A stretch of DNA of 64,000 nucleotides from CAHJXF01 sp038240015 (GTDB lineage Bacteria > Pseudomonadota > Gammaproteobacteria > Burkholderiales > Burkholderiaceae_D): contig JBBSEF010000002.1 in the NCBI GenBank assembly GCA_038240015.1, forward strand, positions 62,001 through 126,000, in the 5' to 3' direction. Position 1 is the stretch's first letter. Every line of letters starts with the position of its first letter. The notes under the pieces were generated by a model. That model was not told the DNA's origin, did not search any database, and was given only the letters and a program-made list of their open reading frames with translations. The position numbers and the translations under genes were made by a program. Of the stretch, positions 1-8,028 are shown in pieces.

Positions 1-1
1 T

Positions 2-595
2 CGCAGCCCGCGCGACATCATCGATGCCATCGTTCCCTTGCTCGCGAGCGGCCTGACCGGCGAGGCCTCGTCGGACATGCTCGCGATCGAGGCCGCGAGT
101 CCGCTGTCGGGCTCTGAGCTCGACATCACGACCTGGGCGGACGAGGACTCCGCCGTCGACATCGGCGGCGGCGGCGGATCCAATTCATCGGCGCGCCCGC
201 TGATCGACGTGACGATGCGAGCGATCACGAAGGCCCTCGCAGCCGGTTATCGACGCAGCGACATCGCGGTCCTCACATTTGCGGGCCGCGAGCATTCGAA
301 GCTGCTCGCGCTGGACGAACTCGGACCGCACGCCTTGCGGCGCTTCGCGGGCGTCTACGATCTGTTCGGCAATCCGGTCTATACGAGCGGAGAAGTGCTG
401 GCCGAAACGATCTACCGCTTCAAGGGTCAGTCGGCGCCATGCGTGATTTTTACCGAGATCGACTTCGAAGCGCTCGACGAGAAAAACGTGCGCAAGCTCT
501 TCGTGGGCGCGACCCGCGCGACCACCCGGTTGATGCTGATCATGAGCGAGCGCGCCGCGCGCATTTGTCTGGCCGATGGCTCGCATGCAGAATAG
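2..595 (+). CDS. UvrD-like superfamily I helicase, C-terminal part (5' truncated by window edge)
   Basis: The reading frame is open from the first bases of the window, so only the last ~198 residues are present and the real start lies outside. The end carries a UvrD_C-type helicase tail: YRFKGQSAPCVIFTEID matches helicase motif V (an RFKG segment followed by a hydrophobic strand), and KLFVGATRATTRLMLIMSE matches motif VI with its conserved TR. A Gly-rich linker (GGGGGSN) precedes it. The family uses ATP to move along DNA or RNA, but the ATP-binding motifs are not in the window, so the exact subfamily (UvrD, Rep, PcrA or a stand-alone relative) cannot be decided. The next gene follows after 36 bases on the same strand. 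Confidence 0.75.
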   Translation, partial: RSPRDIIDAIVPLLASGLTGEASSDMLAIEAASPLSGSELDITTWADEDSAVDIGGGGGSNSSARPLIDVTMRAITKALAAGYRRSDIAVLTFAGREHSKLLALDELGPHALRRFAGVYDLFGNPVYTSGEVLAETIYRFKGQSAPCVIFTEIDFEALDEKNVRKLFVGATRATTRLMLIMSERAARICLADGSHAE

Positions 596-631
596 ATCGC
601 CGTCACCTGCGACTCATTCATCCCTCGCCCC

Positions 632-1285
632 ATGCTTCCCGGAAGCCTTCCCACGCTGCGCGACCAGATCGCGGCCGTCGCTGCGCGGCTCATCGCCGAG
701 GATGGCATGGACTACGCCGGGGCGAAGCGGCGTGCGATCCGTGAACTGGTCGGTGATGCGCGAGACAAGGTGGCCACCGACTGCATGCCCGACAATGCAA
801 CCGTCGAAGCCGCGGTCCGCGTTCATCAGGCGCTCTTCATGGCCGACACGCAGCCGGCCCGCTTGCTGAGCTTGCGCCGCACCGCCGTCGACGTGATGCG
901 TTTTCTCGACGCCTTCCAACCCTTCCTGACCGGCGCCGTGTTCAACGGGACCGCGGGCGAACACAGCGACCTGCATCTGCAAGTCTTCAACGACAATGCG
1001 AAGGACATCGAGATCTTTCTCTTGAATGCCGGCATCGAATTCGACGTCTCGCAGTACGAAGGCAATCGACGCGGAACGCGCGACGCGGCCGAAGTGCTGA
1101 GCTTCGTCTGGCCGCCTCGCGCGACTGCATGGCGTTCCGGCCCACAGGCGCCGACCACCGAAGCAGTCCACCTCGTCGTCCTCGATCCGCGCGACCAGCA
1201 CGCAGCGCGGGGAGCCGAGCGCGGCGACTTGCGCGCGATCGAAAACCTGATCGCCGACGATTCGACCGGGATGGTCGCGCGATGA
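632..1285 (+). CDS. conserved hypothetical protein, possibly nucleotidyltransferase-like
   Basis: A 217-residue soluble protein with no signal peptide or membrane segment. I do not recognise it firmly. The middle contains FNGTAGEHSDLHLQVF followed by DIEIFLL, which resembles the GS-x(n)-SD-x-DL core and third acidic strand of minimal nucleotidyltransferases, although the second metal-binding Asp of the pair appears replaced by His. The N-terminal half is helical and Ala/Arg-rich, as in substrate-binding helical regions of that fold. It sits 36 bases after the helicase gene and 7 bases before the TlpA gene, so it is probably co-transcribed with them. Function is unknown; a catalytic role is only an inference. 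Confidence 0.7.
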   Translation: MLPGSLPTLRDQIAAVAARLIAEDGMDYAGAKRRAIRELVGDARDKVATDCMPDNATVEAAVRVHQALFMADTQPARLLSLRRTAVDVMRFLDAFQPFLTGAVFNGTAGEHSDLHLQVFNDNAKDIEIFLLNAGIEFDVSQYEGNRRGTRDAAEVLSFVWPPRATAWRSGPQAPTTEAVHLVVLDPRDQHAARGAERGDLRAIENLIADDSTGMVAR

Positions 1286-1292
1286 AAGCATC

Positions 1293-1886
1293 ATGAAACG
1301 TTCCGACAAGCTGGTCCTCTTCGCCATCGTCGCGCTGTTCGCGGTAAGCGCCGGTTCGTTCGTCTCGATGCAGCGTGAATCGCCCGCATCAACAGGGCCG
1401 AACACGGGTCCAAGCGCGGCTGCGGAAATTTTCTATACGCAGCGGCTTCCCGATGCGCTGGGTAACGAACGCGCGATGAGCGAGCATCGCGGCAAGGTTG
1501 TGGTCATCAACTTCTGGGCCACCTGGTGTGTGCCATGCGTCGAAGAGATTCCGACCTTCTCGCGCGTCCATGCCGAGCACGCGGGCATGGTCGCGTTCGT
1601 GGGACTGGGCATCGACAGTCCGAGCAACATCGCCAGTTTCAACGCTCGCTTCAAACCGAGCTATCCGCTAGTTGCGGCCGGCGCCGAGGGGACCGAACTC
1701 GCGCGGGCATTCGGCGACCACGCCGGCGCGCTTCCGTACACGGTCGTGCTCGGGACCGACGGCCGCGTCATCGCGAGCCGACTCGGTCGGGTGGATGAGG
1801 CGACGCTGCAGAAATGGATCGCGCCCTTCGTCGGACCCACCAGGCAGGCCCTCTCTGCAACGCCAGTCGTACCCAGCCCGCGGTGA
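1293..1886 (+). CDS. TlpA-family thiol:disulfide oxidoreductase
   Basis: A 197-residue membrane-anchored periplasmic thioredoxin-like protein. Residues ~7-24 form a hydrophobic signal anchor, followed by a flexible Ser/Pro/Thr linker, then a thioredoxin fold with the active site WCVPC (Cys79 and Cys82) in the sequence FWATWCVPC. TlpA/ResA proteins reduce disulfides in the periplasm, often in apocytochromes or copper centres, using electrons from a CcdA/DsbD-type membrane donor (family knowledge). No donor gene is next to it. It follows the preceding hypothetical gene by only 7 bases. The second CxxC thioredoxin of the window is CcmG at 58921, which has its own operon role, so this one is likely a general reductant. 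Confidence 0.85.
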   Translation: MKRSDKLVLFAIVALFAVSAGSFVSMQRESPASTGPNTGPSAAAEIFYTQRLPDALGNERAMSEHRGKVVVINFWATWCVPCVEEIPTFSRVHAEHAGMVAFVGLGIDSPSNIASFNARFKPSYPLVAAGAEGTELARAFGDHAGALPYTVVLGTDGRVIASRLGRVDEATLQKWIAPFVGPTRQALSATPVVPSPR

Positions 1887-2003
1887 GTTCGCTGCCGATC
1901 GGAGCAGATTAGCCCGCGATATGTAAATTTAGCGCGGCTGCCGTGTTACGCTCGCCGCTCGTCGATTCGACGTCGATTCGAATACCAGACTGGTTTGCTA
2001 CGC

Positions 2004-2465
2004 ATGGCGAAGTCATTGTTGATTCTTCATGGACCCAATCTGAATCTGCTCGGCGAGCGTGAGCCCGAGGTCTATGGACGCACGACGTTGCCGCAGATCG
2101 ATGACGCGTTGAGCAGGATGGCGAATGAGCGCGGGGCGACGGCGCGCTTCTTTCAAAGCAATCACGAAGGTGCGCTGGTCGATCGGGTTCATGCGGCGCG
2201 CGACGATGGATGCGACTTCATCATCATCAATCCGGCAGGCTTTACACACACCAGCGTCGCGTTGCGCGATGCGTTCGCCGGGGTTGCCATCCCGTTCATC
2301 GAAGTGCATCTGTCTAACGTCTACAAGCGCGAGGTGTTTCGGCGCCACTCGTATTTTTCCGATCTCGCGGTCGGCGTGGTATGCGGTCTGGGCGTCGCCG
2401 GTTATCGGAGCGCGATGAGTTATGCGCTCGATTACGTTCTCGACCAAGCGCTCGACCAAGCTTGA
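2004..2465 (+). CDS. aroQ: type II 3-dehydroquinate dehydratase
   Basis: A 153-residue protein that dehydrates 3-dehydroquinate to 3-dehydroshikimate in the shikimate pathway. The type II signature is complete: ILHGPNLNLLG at the N-terminus with the following VYG tyrosine, the NPAGFTHTSVALRDA loop, and the EVHLSN segment followed by YKREVFRRHSY. Length matches the usual ~145-155. An in-frame TTG lies three codons upstream, but the ATG at 2004 is preferred because it places the conserved KSLLILHGPN motif at the usual distance from the start. It is followed 59 bases later by accB, the common betaproteobacterial order. The C-terminus ends in a short duplicated LDQA motif (VLDQALDQA). Confidence 0.95.
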   Translation: MAKSLLILHGPNLNLLGEREPEVYGRTTLPQIDDALSRMANERGATARFFQSNHEGALVDRVHAARDDGCDFIIINPAGFTHTSVALRDAFAGVAIPFIEVHLSNVYKREVFRRHSYFSDLAVGVVCGLGVAGYRSAMSYALDYVLDQALDQA

Positions 2466-2524
2466 TTCGCGTCTTGACTTCGTTTGATTTCCCGCGCTTT
2501 TGAATTGAGGATTGGAGTTCGCCC

Positions 2525-2992
2525 ATGGATTTGCGCAAGCTCAAGACGCTGATCGATCTGGTCGCGGAGTCCACCATCGCCGAACTCGAAGTCACCGAAG
2601 GCGACAGCAAGGTCCGCATCATCAAGAGCCTCGGCGCGTCGACGCCGCAGATGCAGTATCTGCCGATGCACATGCCTATGCAGATGACCAACCCCGCTGC
2701 AGCGTCTGCCATTGCCGCGCCTCTCGCCGCAGCGGACCTTGCACCCGCCGAGATCGAGGGCAATATCGTGAAGGCGCCGATGGTCGGCACCTTCTATCGC
2801 GCGCCTGGCCCCGACAAGCCGTCCTATGTCGAGGTCGGCCAGACCGTCAAGAGTGCCGAACCGATCTGCATCATAGAAGCGATGAAACTGTTGAACGAAA
2901 TCGAGGCAGGGTTCGATGGTGTCATCAAGGAAATCCTCGTCGAAAGCGGCCAGCCGGTCGAATTCGGCCAGCCGCTGTTTCGCATCGAGTGA
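2525..2992 (+). CDS. accB: biotin carboxyl carrier protein of acetyl-CoA carboxylase
   Basis: A 155-residue carrier that holds biotin for the acetyl-CoA carboxylase complex, the first step of fatty acid synthesis. The N-terminal ~35 residues (MDLRKLKTLIDLV and following) are the conserved BCCP head, residues ~40-75 are the Ala/Pro/Met-rich mobile linker, and residues ~80-155 form the biotinyl domain. The biotin-accepting lysine is Lys121 in EAMKLLNE. The domain also carries the protruding-thumb region expected of AccB. accC follows after 84 bases, the classic accBC operon; the carboxyltransferase genes accA and accD are not in this window. Confidence 0.97.
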   Translation: MDLRKLKTLIDLVAESTIAELEVTEGDSKVRIIKSLGASTPQMQYLPMHMPMQMTNPAAASAIAAPLAAADLAPAEIEGNIVKAPMVGTFYRAPGPDKPSYVEVGQTVKSAEPICIIEAMKLLNEIEAGFDGVIKEILVESGQPVEFGQPLFRIE

Positions 2993-3076
2993 CGTCGGAC
3001 GTGAATCCACCGCGGCGTCTACCACGGCATTGCGTGCAGCCCTTCGCTGCTGCGCGCACCTGAAAGCAGCGTGTCC

Positions 3077-4426
3077 ATGTTCGGAAAGATCCTGATCGCC
3101 AATCGCGGGGAGATCGCGCTGCGCATTCAACGCGCATGCCGCGAGATGGGCATACGCACGGTCATGGTCCATTCGGAAGCGGACCGCGACGCGAAGTACG
3201 TGCGCCTCGCGGACGAATCGGTATGCATCGGCCCGGCGCCGTCCGCGTTGAGTTATCTCAACATGCCCGCGATCATCAGCGCCGCTGAAGTGACCGATGC
3301 CGAAGCGATCCATCCGGGCTATGGATTTCTTTCCGAGAACGCGGACTTCGCCGAAAGAGTCGAACGTTCGGGCTTCGTATTCATCGGACCGTCGCCCGAC
3401 TCGATTCGTCTGATGGGCGACAAGGTCAGCGCGAAGAACGCGATGATCGCGGCGGGTGTCCCTTGCGTGCCGGGCTCGGAGGGCGCGCTGCCCGAGGACC
3501 CGAAGGAGATCGTGCGCATCGCGCGACAGGTCGGCTACCCGGTCATCATCAAGGCGGCCGGCGGCGGCGGCGGCCGCGGCATGCGTGTCGTGCATACCGA
3601 GGCCGCGTTGCTGAACGCCGTCACGATGACGCGCGCCGAGGCCGGCGCCGCGTTCGGCAATCCCACCGTGTACATGGAGAAATTTCTCGAGACTCCGCGT
3701 CACGTCGAGATCCAGATCCTCGCGGACAGCTATCGAAATGCCGTGTGGCTGGGAGAGCGCGACTGCTCGATGCAGCGTCGCCATCAGAAGGTGATCGAAG
3801 AAGCGCCCGCGCCCGGCATCCCGCGACGACTGGTCGATCGGATCGGCGATCGTTGCGCCGAAGCGTGCCGCAAGATCGGCTATCGCGGCGCCGGGACCTT
3901 CGAGTTCCTCTACGAGAACAACGAATTTTATTTCATCGAGATGAACACGCGCGTGCAGGTCGAGCATCCCGTCACTGAATTGATCACCGGCATCGACATC
4001 GTGCAGGAGCAGATCCACATCGCGGCCGGCGAGCGCTTGCGGGTACGTCAGAAGGACATCGTCTTGAAGGGCCACGCGATCGAATGCCGCATCAATGCCG
4101 AGAGCCCGTTCAAGTTCACGCCGTCGCCCGGCCGCATCACGTCGTGGCATCCGCCGGGCGGTCCGGGCATACGCGTGGACTCGCATGCATACACCGGCTA
4201 CTTCGTGCCGCCGCACTACGACTCGATGGTAGGCAAGGTGATCGCGTATGGCGCCGATCGCGATCAGGCGCTCGCACGCATGCGCGTGGCCTTGTCCGAG
4301 ATGATCGTCGAGGGCATCGAGACCAACATCCCGCTGCATCGCGAACTGATGACCGACGCGCGCTTCATCAAGGGCGGCACGAGCATTCACTATCTCGAGC
4401 AGCGTCTGGCCGAACGTTCGGCTTGA
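3077..4426 (+). CDS. accC: biotin carboxylase subunit of acetyl-CoA carboxylase
   Basis: A 449-residue ATP-grasp enzyme that carboxylates the biotin on AccB using bicarbonate and ATP. Visible features are the N-terminal MFGKILIANRGEIALRI pre-ATP-grasp motif, the flexible glycine loop KAAGGGGGRGMRV near residue 160, the EMNTRVQVEHPVTE metal and catalytic segment near residue 290, and the C-terminal biotin-carboxylase domain (PGRITSWHPPGGPGIRVDS). An upstream GTG at 3071 is possible, but ATG at 3077 aligns with the family start. It is downstream of accB in one operon and is followed 22 bases later by prmA. Confidence 0.97.
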   Translation: MFGKILIANRGEIALRIQRACREMGIRTVMVHSEADRDAKYVRLADESVCIGPAPSALSYLNMPAIISAAEVTDAEAIHPGYGFLSENADFAERVERSGFVFIGPSPDSIRLMGDKVSAKNAMIAAGVPCVPGSEGALPEDPKEIVRIARQVGYPVIIKAAGGGGGRGMRVVHTEAALLNAVTMTRAEAGAAFGNPTVYMEKFLETPRHVEIQILADSYRNAVWLGERDCSMQRRHQKVIEEAPAPGIPRRLVDRIGDRCAEACRKIGYRGAGTFEFLYENNEFYFIEMNTRVQVEHPVTELITGIDIVQEQIHIAAGERLRVRQKDIVLKGHAIECRINAESPFKFTPSPGRITSWHPPGGPGIRVDSHAYTGYFVPPHYDSMVGKVIAYGADRDQALARMRVALSEMIVEGIETNIPLHRELMTDARFIKGGTSIHYLEQRLAERSA

Positions 4427-4448
4427 CGGTCCTGTCCGGCCATTCGAG

Positions 4449-5375
4449 ATGTTCGTCGAAGTCGTCCTGACGGAAGCGCGCGAGCGCGCCGACGCGCTCT
4501 CCGATGCGCTGCTCGAATCCGGCGCGCTGTCGGCGTCGATCGAAGATGCCGACGCGGGCAGCACCGATGAAGAGCCGCTGTTCGGCGAGCCGGGTGCACA
4601 GGCGTCGGCGAACGCATGGAATCGCAGCCGCATCGTCGCCTTGTTCGAACAGCACGCCGACATCGATGCCGCGCTCGCCCGGGCGCTCGATGTCGCGGGC
4701 ATCGAAGAGCCGATAACCTGTGCGCGTCGCAACGTCGCCGATGCGAACTGGGTGAGTCTCACGCAATCGCAGTTCGATCCGATCGCGATCGGCCGTCGGC
4801 TCTGGATCGTGCCTTCATGGCACGCGCTTCCCGAAGGCGCGAAGAGCGCCGAAGCGATCGTGCTCAAGCTCGACCCGGGAATGGCCTTCGGCACCGGGGA
4901 CCATGCGACCACGCGGCTTTGCCTCTCGTGGCTCGAAGAGCACATGGGCCGCGGCGCGAGCGTGATCGACTATGGCTGCGGATCGGGCATCCTTGCGATC
5001 GCAGCGAAGAAGCTCGGAGCCGGTCGCGTGGTCGGTACCGACATCGACGAGCAAGCTGTCAGCGCGGCGCGAGCGAATGCGGCCGAGAACGAAGTCGAGA
5101 TTGCGTTCACGTCATCTTCGACATTCGAAAGCGAAGAGGCCGATGTCGTGATCGCGAACATTCTGTCGAATCCGCTCAAGCTGCTCGCGCCACTGCTGGG
5201 CGCGCTTGTTGCGCCCTGCGGCCACCTCGTTTTGTCGGGTATTCTCGAACGTCAGTGGCGCGAAGTCGCGGCGACTTTTGCGCCGAAGATCGCAATGGAT
5301 GCGTGGCGCATCGAAGACGGGTGGGTCTGTCTCGTCGGGACACGCCAGGAACCGATCCGTTCCAGGGACAATTGA
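4449..5375 (+). CDS. prmA: ribosomal protein L11 methyltransferase
   Basis: A 308-residue SAM-dependent methyltransferase that trimethylates ribosomal protein L11. The N-terminal ~100 residues are the substrate-recognition domain. The C-terminal Rossmann domain has the PrmA hallmark MAFGTGDHATTRLCL, SAM motif I VIDYGCGSGILAIAA, the acidic end of strand 2 (GTDIDEQAV) and the catalytic-loop segment VIANILSNPL. Length matches the family. It lies between accC (22-base gap) and the zinc-ribbon protein (2-base gap), so all are probably one transcript. Confidence 0.96.
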   Translation: MFVEVVLTEARERADALSDALLESGALSASIEDADAGSTDEEPLFGEPGAQASANAWNRSRIVALFEQHADIDAALARALDVAGIEEPITCARRNVADANWVSLTQSQFDPIAIGRRLWIVPSWHALPEGAKSAEAIVLKLDPGMAFGTGDHATTRLCLSWLEEHMGRGASVIDYGCGSGILAIAAKKLGAGRVVGTDIDEQAVSAARANAAENEVEIAFTSSSTFESEEADVVIANILSNPLKLLAPLLGALVAPCGHLVLSGILERQWREVAATFAPKIAMDAWRIEDGWVCLVGTRQEPIRSRDN

Positions 5376-5377
5376 CG

Positions 5378-6412
5378 ATGGCGCTTGCAACCCGTTGCCC
5401 GGCGTGCGAGACGATCTTTCGCATCAGCACCGCGCAAGCCGCGGCCAAGGGCGGCATGGTCCGCTGCGGGCAATGCCGCCATGTTTTCAATTCGCTCGAT
5501 GCGCTGATCCGCGTCGAGGATCTCGATGTGATGGAAGAAAACGGGACCGACGCGGTAGCGTCGCCGCCCGATCCTGCATCGATCGAATCGGGGTCGCATG
5601 GAGTCGATGCCAGTGAAGGCGCTTCGACCGCGCCGAACCAGCCTATCGAAGAGGTGGGCGAACCGCAGCGCGACGCCGATGCGGTGGTTTCATCGTCCGC
5701 TCGCAAGCAATCCGAAGGCGCCGTGAAAAGCGCGTGGTGGTTGCCGCAAAATGAATCCGTCGAATCCCGTCCCGCAAGCACCCCAGAATCGCCGAAGCCA
5801 ACCGTCAACAAGTTCAAGGAACGCTCGCTCTCGGATCGTCGCGTGTCGATCGAGTGGCCCAGAAGCAAGGATCGCGAGCCGGAATTCCTGCGCTCGGTTG
5901 CGCCGCGCGCCGAACGATCGCGCACCGAACGCTGGATGCTCGCTGTCCTGTCGATCATCGCGGCTGTCGGTTTGACCGCGCAGGCAGCGTACGTGTGGCG
6001 TAACGAGCTGGCCGCGCGCTGGCCCGCATCGAAGCCATGGCTGGTCGCCGTTTGCGCGCCGTTGCGCTGTGCGGTGAATCATCCTGCGCACATCGACTCG
6101 ATCACGATCGAATCGGCTGCGCTTCAATCGTCAGGACCGAATTCCAATCTCTATACGTTGACCGCGCTGCTGCGCAATCGCGATGCGGTCACCGTTCGTT
6201 ATCCCCATCTCGAACTCACCTTGACCGATACGCAGGATCGGCCTATCTTGCGCCGCGCCCTTCGTCCCGAAGACTATCTCGTGGCCTCGCGTGACGCCGC
6301 AGGCAAGGTACAGGGCGGGATTGCGGCCGAGAGCGAATTGCCGGTGCGCATGATGTTCGACCTTGCCGACCTGCGCTTCGTCGGCTATCGCCTCGACAAG
6401 TTCTATCCCTGA
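5378..6412 (+). CDS. zinc-ribbon, DUF3426 membrane protein
   Basis: A 344-residue protein. The first ~37 residues form an MJ0042-type zinc ribbon with Cys7 and Cys10 (CPAC) and Cys30 and Cys33 (CGQC). A long acidic, low-complexity cytoplasmic region follows, then one membrane helix near residues 185-205 (LAVLSIIAAVGLTAQAAYV) and a C-terminal DUF3426 domain beginning around CAPLRCAVNHPAHIDSI, which is expected outside the membrane. The ATG at 5378 is chosen because it begins the zinc ribbon and starts 2 bases after the prmA stop. The frame stays open far upstream, but that part is a shadow of prmA. The family role is not established; a regulatory or envelope-sensing function is only a guess. 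Confidence 0.85.
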   Translation: MALATRCPACETIFRISTAQAAAKGGMVRCGQCRHVFNSLDALIRVEDLDVMEENGTDAVASPPDPASIESGSHGVDASEGASTAPNQPIEEVGEPQRDADAVVSSSARKQSEGAVKSAWWLPQNESVESRPASTPESPKPTVNKFKERSLSDRRVSIEWPRSKDREPEFLRSVAPRAERSRTERWMLAVLSIIAAVGLTAQAAYVWRNELAARWPASKPWLVAVCAPLRCAVNHPAHIDSITIESAALQSSGPNSNLYTLTALLRNRDAVTVRYPHLELTLTDTQDRPILRRALRPEDYLVASRDAAGKVQGGIAAESELPVRMMFDLADLRFVGYRLDKFYP

Positions 6413-6439
6413 CCCCATGATGGCCTTCGACTGCTCTCG

Positions 6440-7375
6440 ATGCGAACACTGATTTGTGGCTCACTGGCTTACGACACCATCATGGTGTTCGAAGGGCGCT
6501 TCAAGGATCAGATCCTTCCTGACCAGGTTCACATCCTGAATGTTTCCTTTCTTGTGCCGGCTTTGCGTCGGGAATTCGGCGGCACTGCGGGCAACATCGC
6601 TTACAGCTTGCGTCTGCTCGGAGGCGATCCGGTCATCATGGCTTGCGTGGGCGGCGACGCCGAGGCGTATCTCACGCGTCTCGCAACGCTGGGTCTGGAG
6701 ACCAGACATGTGCACACGATGGCCGAGGCATTCACGGCGCAGGCATTCATCACCACCGACCTCGACGACAATCAGATCACCGCGTTTCATCCGGGCGCGA
6801 TGAGCGGCTCGCCGATCAATCACGTGGCCGATGCGGCCGATGTGAAGTTGGCGATCGTTGCGCCCGATGCGCGCGAAGGCATGATCCAGCATGCGCGCGA
6901 ACTTGCCGACGCAAAGATTCCATTCGTCTTCGATCCCGGCCAGGGTTTGCCGATGTTCAGCGGCGCCGAGTTGATGGAGTTCATCGACCTCGCCGACTAC
7001 GTGACGGTCAACGACTACGAAGCGCGCATGCTGGGCGATCGCACTCAACGAACCTTCGATGAACTGTCGCGATCGGTGAAGGCATTGATCGTCACGCAGG
7101 GCGGTCTGGGTTCGACCATCTACGCGGCCGATGGCGTGCACGTGATCCCGAGCGTGAAGCCCGAGCGCATCGCGGACCCGACCGGTTGCGGGGACGCGTA
7201 CCGCGGTGGGCTTCTTTACGGCATGGCCAAAGGAATGGATTGGGAGACGACGGGCCGGCTCGCGAGCACCATGGGCGCATTGAAAATCGCGCATCAGGGC
7301 CCGCAGAATTACGAACCCTCGCGCGACCACATCGCCGCTGTGTTCTCCAAGGTTTTCGGCTACAATCCTTGGTAA
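6440..7375 (+). CDS. PfkB-family carbohydrate/nucleoside kinase (ribokinase-like)
   Basis: A 311-residue cytosolic kinase. The N-terminal ICGSLAYDTI, the FGGTAGNIAYSLRLLG signature near residues 47-62 and the C-terminal anion hole and catalytic motif DPTGCGDAYRGG (catalytic Asp in GCGD, near residue 250) place it in the PfkB family. The betaproteobacterial members of this shape are often called adenosine kinase, but the substrate (adenosine, ribose, fructose or another sugar) cannot be read from these motifs alone. It starts 27 bases after the DUF3426 gene and ends 83 bases before the glycine-zipper lipoprotein. Confidence 0.88.
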   Translation: MRTLICGSLAYDTIMVFEGRFKDQILPDQVHILNVSFLVPALRREFGGTAGNIAYSLRLLGGDPVIMACVGGDAEAYLTRLATLGLETRHVHTMAEAFTAQAFITTDLDDNQITAFHPGAMSGSPINHVADAADVKLAIVAPDAREGMIQHARELADAKIPFVFDPGQGLPMFSGAELMEFIDLADYVTVNDYEARMLGDRTQRTFDELSRSVKALIVTQGGLGSTIYAADGVHVIPSVKPERIADPTGCGDAYRGGLLYGMAKGMDWETTGRLASTMGALKIAHQGPQNYEPSRDHIAAVFSKVFGYNPW

Positions 7376-7386
7376 GTCGTTGTTAT

Positions 7387-7424
7387 GTAACAATTAGTTA
7401 CGAACTTAGCTAGAAACTTAGCTA
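7387..7424 (+). promoter_or_regulatory. repeat-rich leader of the glycine-zipper lipoprotein gene
   Basis: This AT-rich stretch, unusual for the window, contains an inverted repeat GTAAC-N5-GTTAC (7387-7401) followed by two direct copies of AACTTAGCTA (7403-7412 and 7415-7424), 12 bp apart. It lies 35-72 bases before the ATG at 7459, where a strong ribosome binding site (GGAGGA at 7449-7454) is visible. It is a reasonable place for a promoter and its control, but no clear -35/-10 pair stands out. The regulatory role is an inference. Confidence 0.35.
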
Positions 7425-7458
7425 TGCGCTGGTTGCCGAGAGGATTACGGAGGATCGA

Positions 7459-7926
7459 ATGAAAGCTATCAACAACCTGATCAAGGCCGGCCTCGCTCTC
7501 GCGGTGGCCGCGACGATGACGGGCTGTGCGACACAAAGCAATTCCAGCGGCGTTTATCAGGCCGGACAAGTGCAGCGTGAGCAGATCGTGCGTTTCGGCA
7601 CGATTGAAAGCGTGCGTCAGGTCGCCATTCAACGTCCCGAAAGCGGTGTCGGCACGTTGGCTGGTGCTGGCGTTGGCGGCGTTGCGGGCAGTGCAGTGGG
7701 AGGCGGTCGCGGCAGCATCGTGGGCGCGATTGTCGGTGCGGTCGCCGGTGGTGTCGCCGGCAATGCTATCGAGAACTCCGCGAATCATCGCCCCGGATAT
7801 GAATTGACCGTGCGTCTGGACGACGGACAGATGCGCGCGATCGTGCAAGAAGCCGACGAGCCTTTCGTGCCTGGCGAACGGGTGCGCATTCTTTCGCGTG
7901 GCGGCATCAGCAGGGTGACTCACTGA
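7459..7926 (+). CDS. glycine-zipper outer-membrane lipoprotein (SlyB-like)
   Basis: A 155-residue lipoprotein. Residues 1-22 are a signal peptide ending in the lipobox MTGC (lipidated Cys23). The middle carries a glycine-zipper 2TM domain (GVGTLAGAGVGGVAGSAVGGG through GAVAGGVAGNAIE), and the C-terminus is a soluble segment with YELTVRLDDGQMRAIVQE. SlyB/Pcp-type proteins sit in the outer membrane and affect envelope integrity. It is preceded by a strong Shine-Dalgarno sequence and followed by a strong intrinsic terminator 50 bases after its stop, so it closes the plus-strand cluster and may also have its own promoter. Confidence 0.87.
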   Translation: MKAINNLIKAGLALAVAATMTGCATQSNSSGVYQAGQVQREQIVRFGTIESVRQVAIQRPESGVGTLAGAGVGGVAGSAVGGGRGSIVGAIVGAVAGGVAGNAIENSANHRPGYELTVRLDDGQMRAIVQEADEPFVPGERVRILSRGGISRVTH

Positions 7927-7976
7927 TACGTGACGCCTCGCGACAGAGCCCGATGAATTTCGGGTTGCGGTGCAGG

Positions 7977-8010
7977 CCGCCGCTGCGATCAGGCAGCGGC
8001 GGTTTTTATT
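7977..8010 (+). terminator. rho-independent terminator
   Basis: A perfect 10-bp stem, CCGCCGCTGC (7977-7986) with GCAGCGGCGG (7993-8002), a 6-base loop and a run of five T. It lies 50 bases after the glycine-zipper gene and just before the 3' end of the convergent yggT gene. Confidence 0.93.
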
Positions 8011-8028
8011 TGCGTCTCGCTCGAACAA

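Noticed and set aside
2432..4945. 837-residue open frame on the minus strand across accBC and prmA
   Set aside because: It is the antisense shadow of three well-conserved genes in GC-rich DNA; the protein is Arg/Asp/His-rich with no domain.
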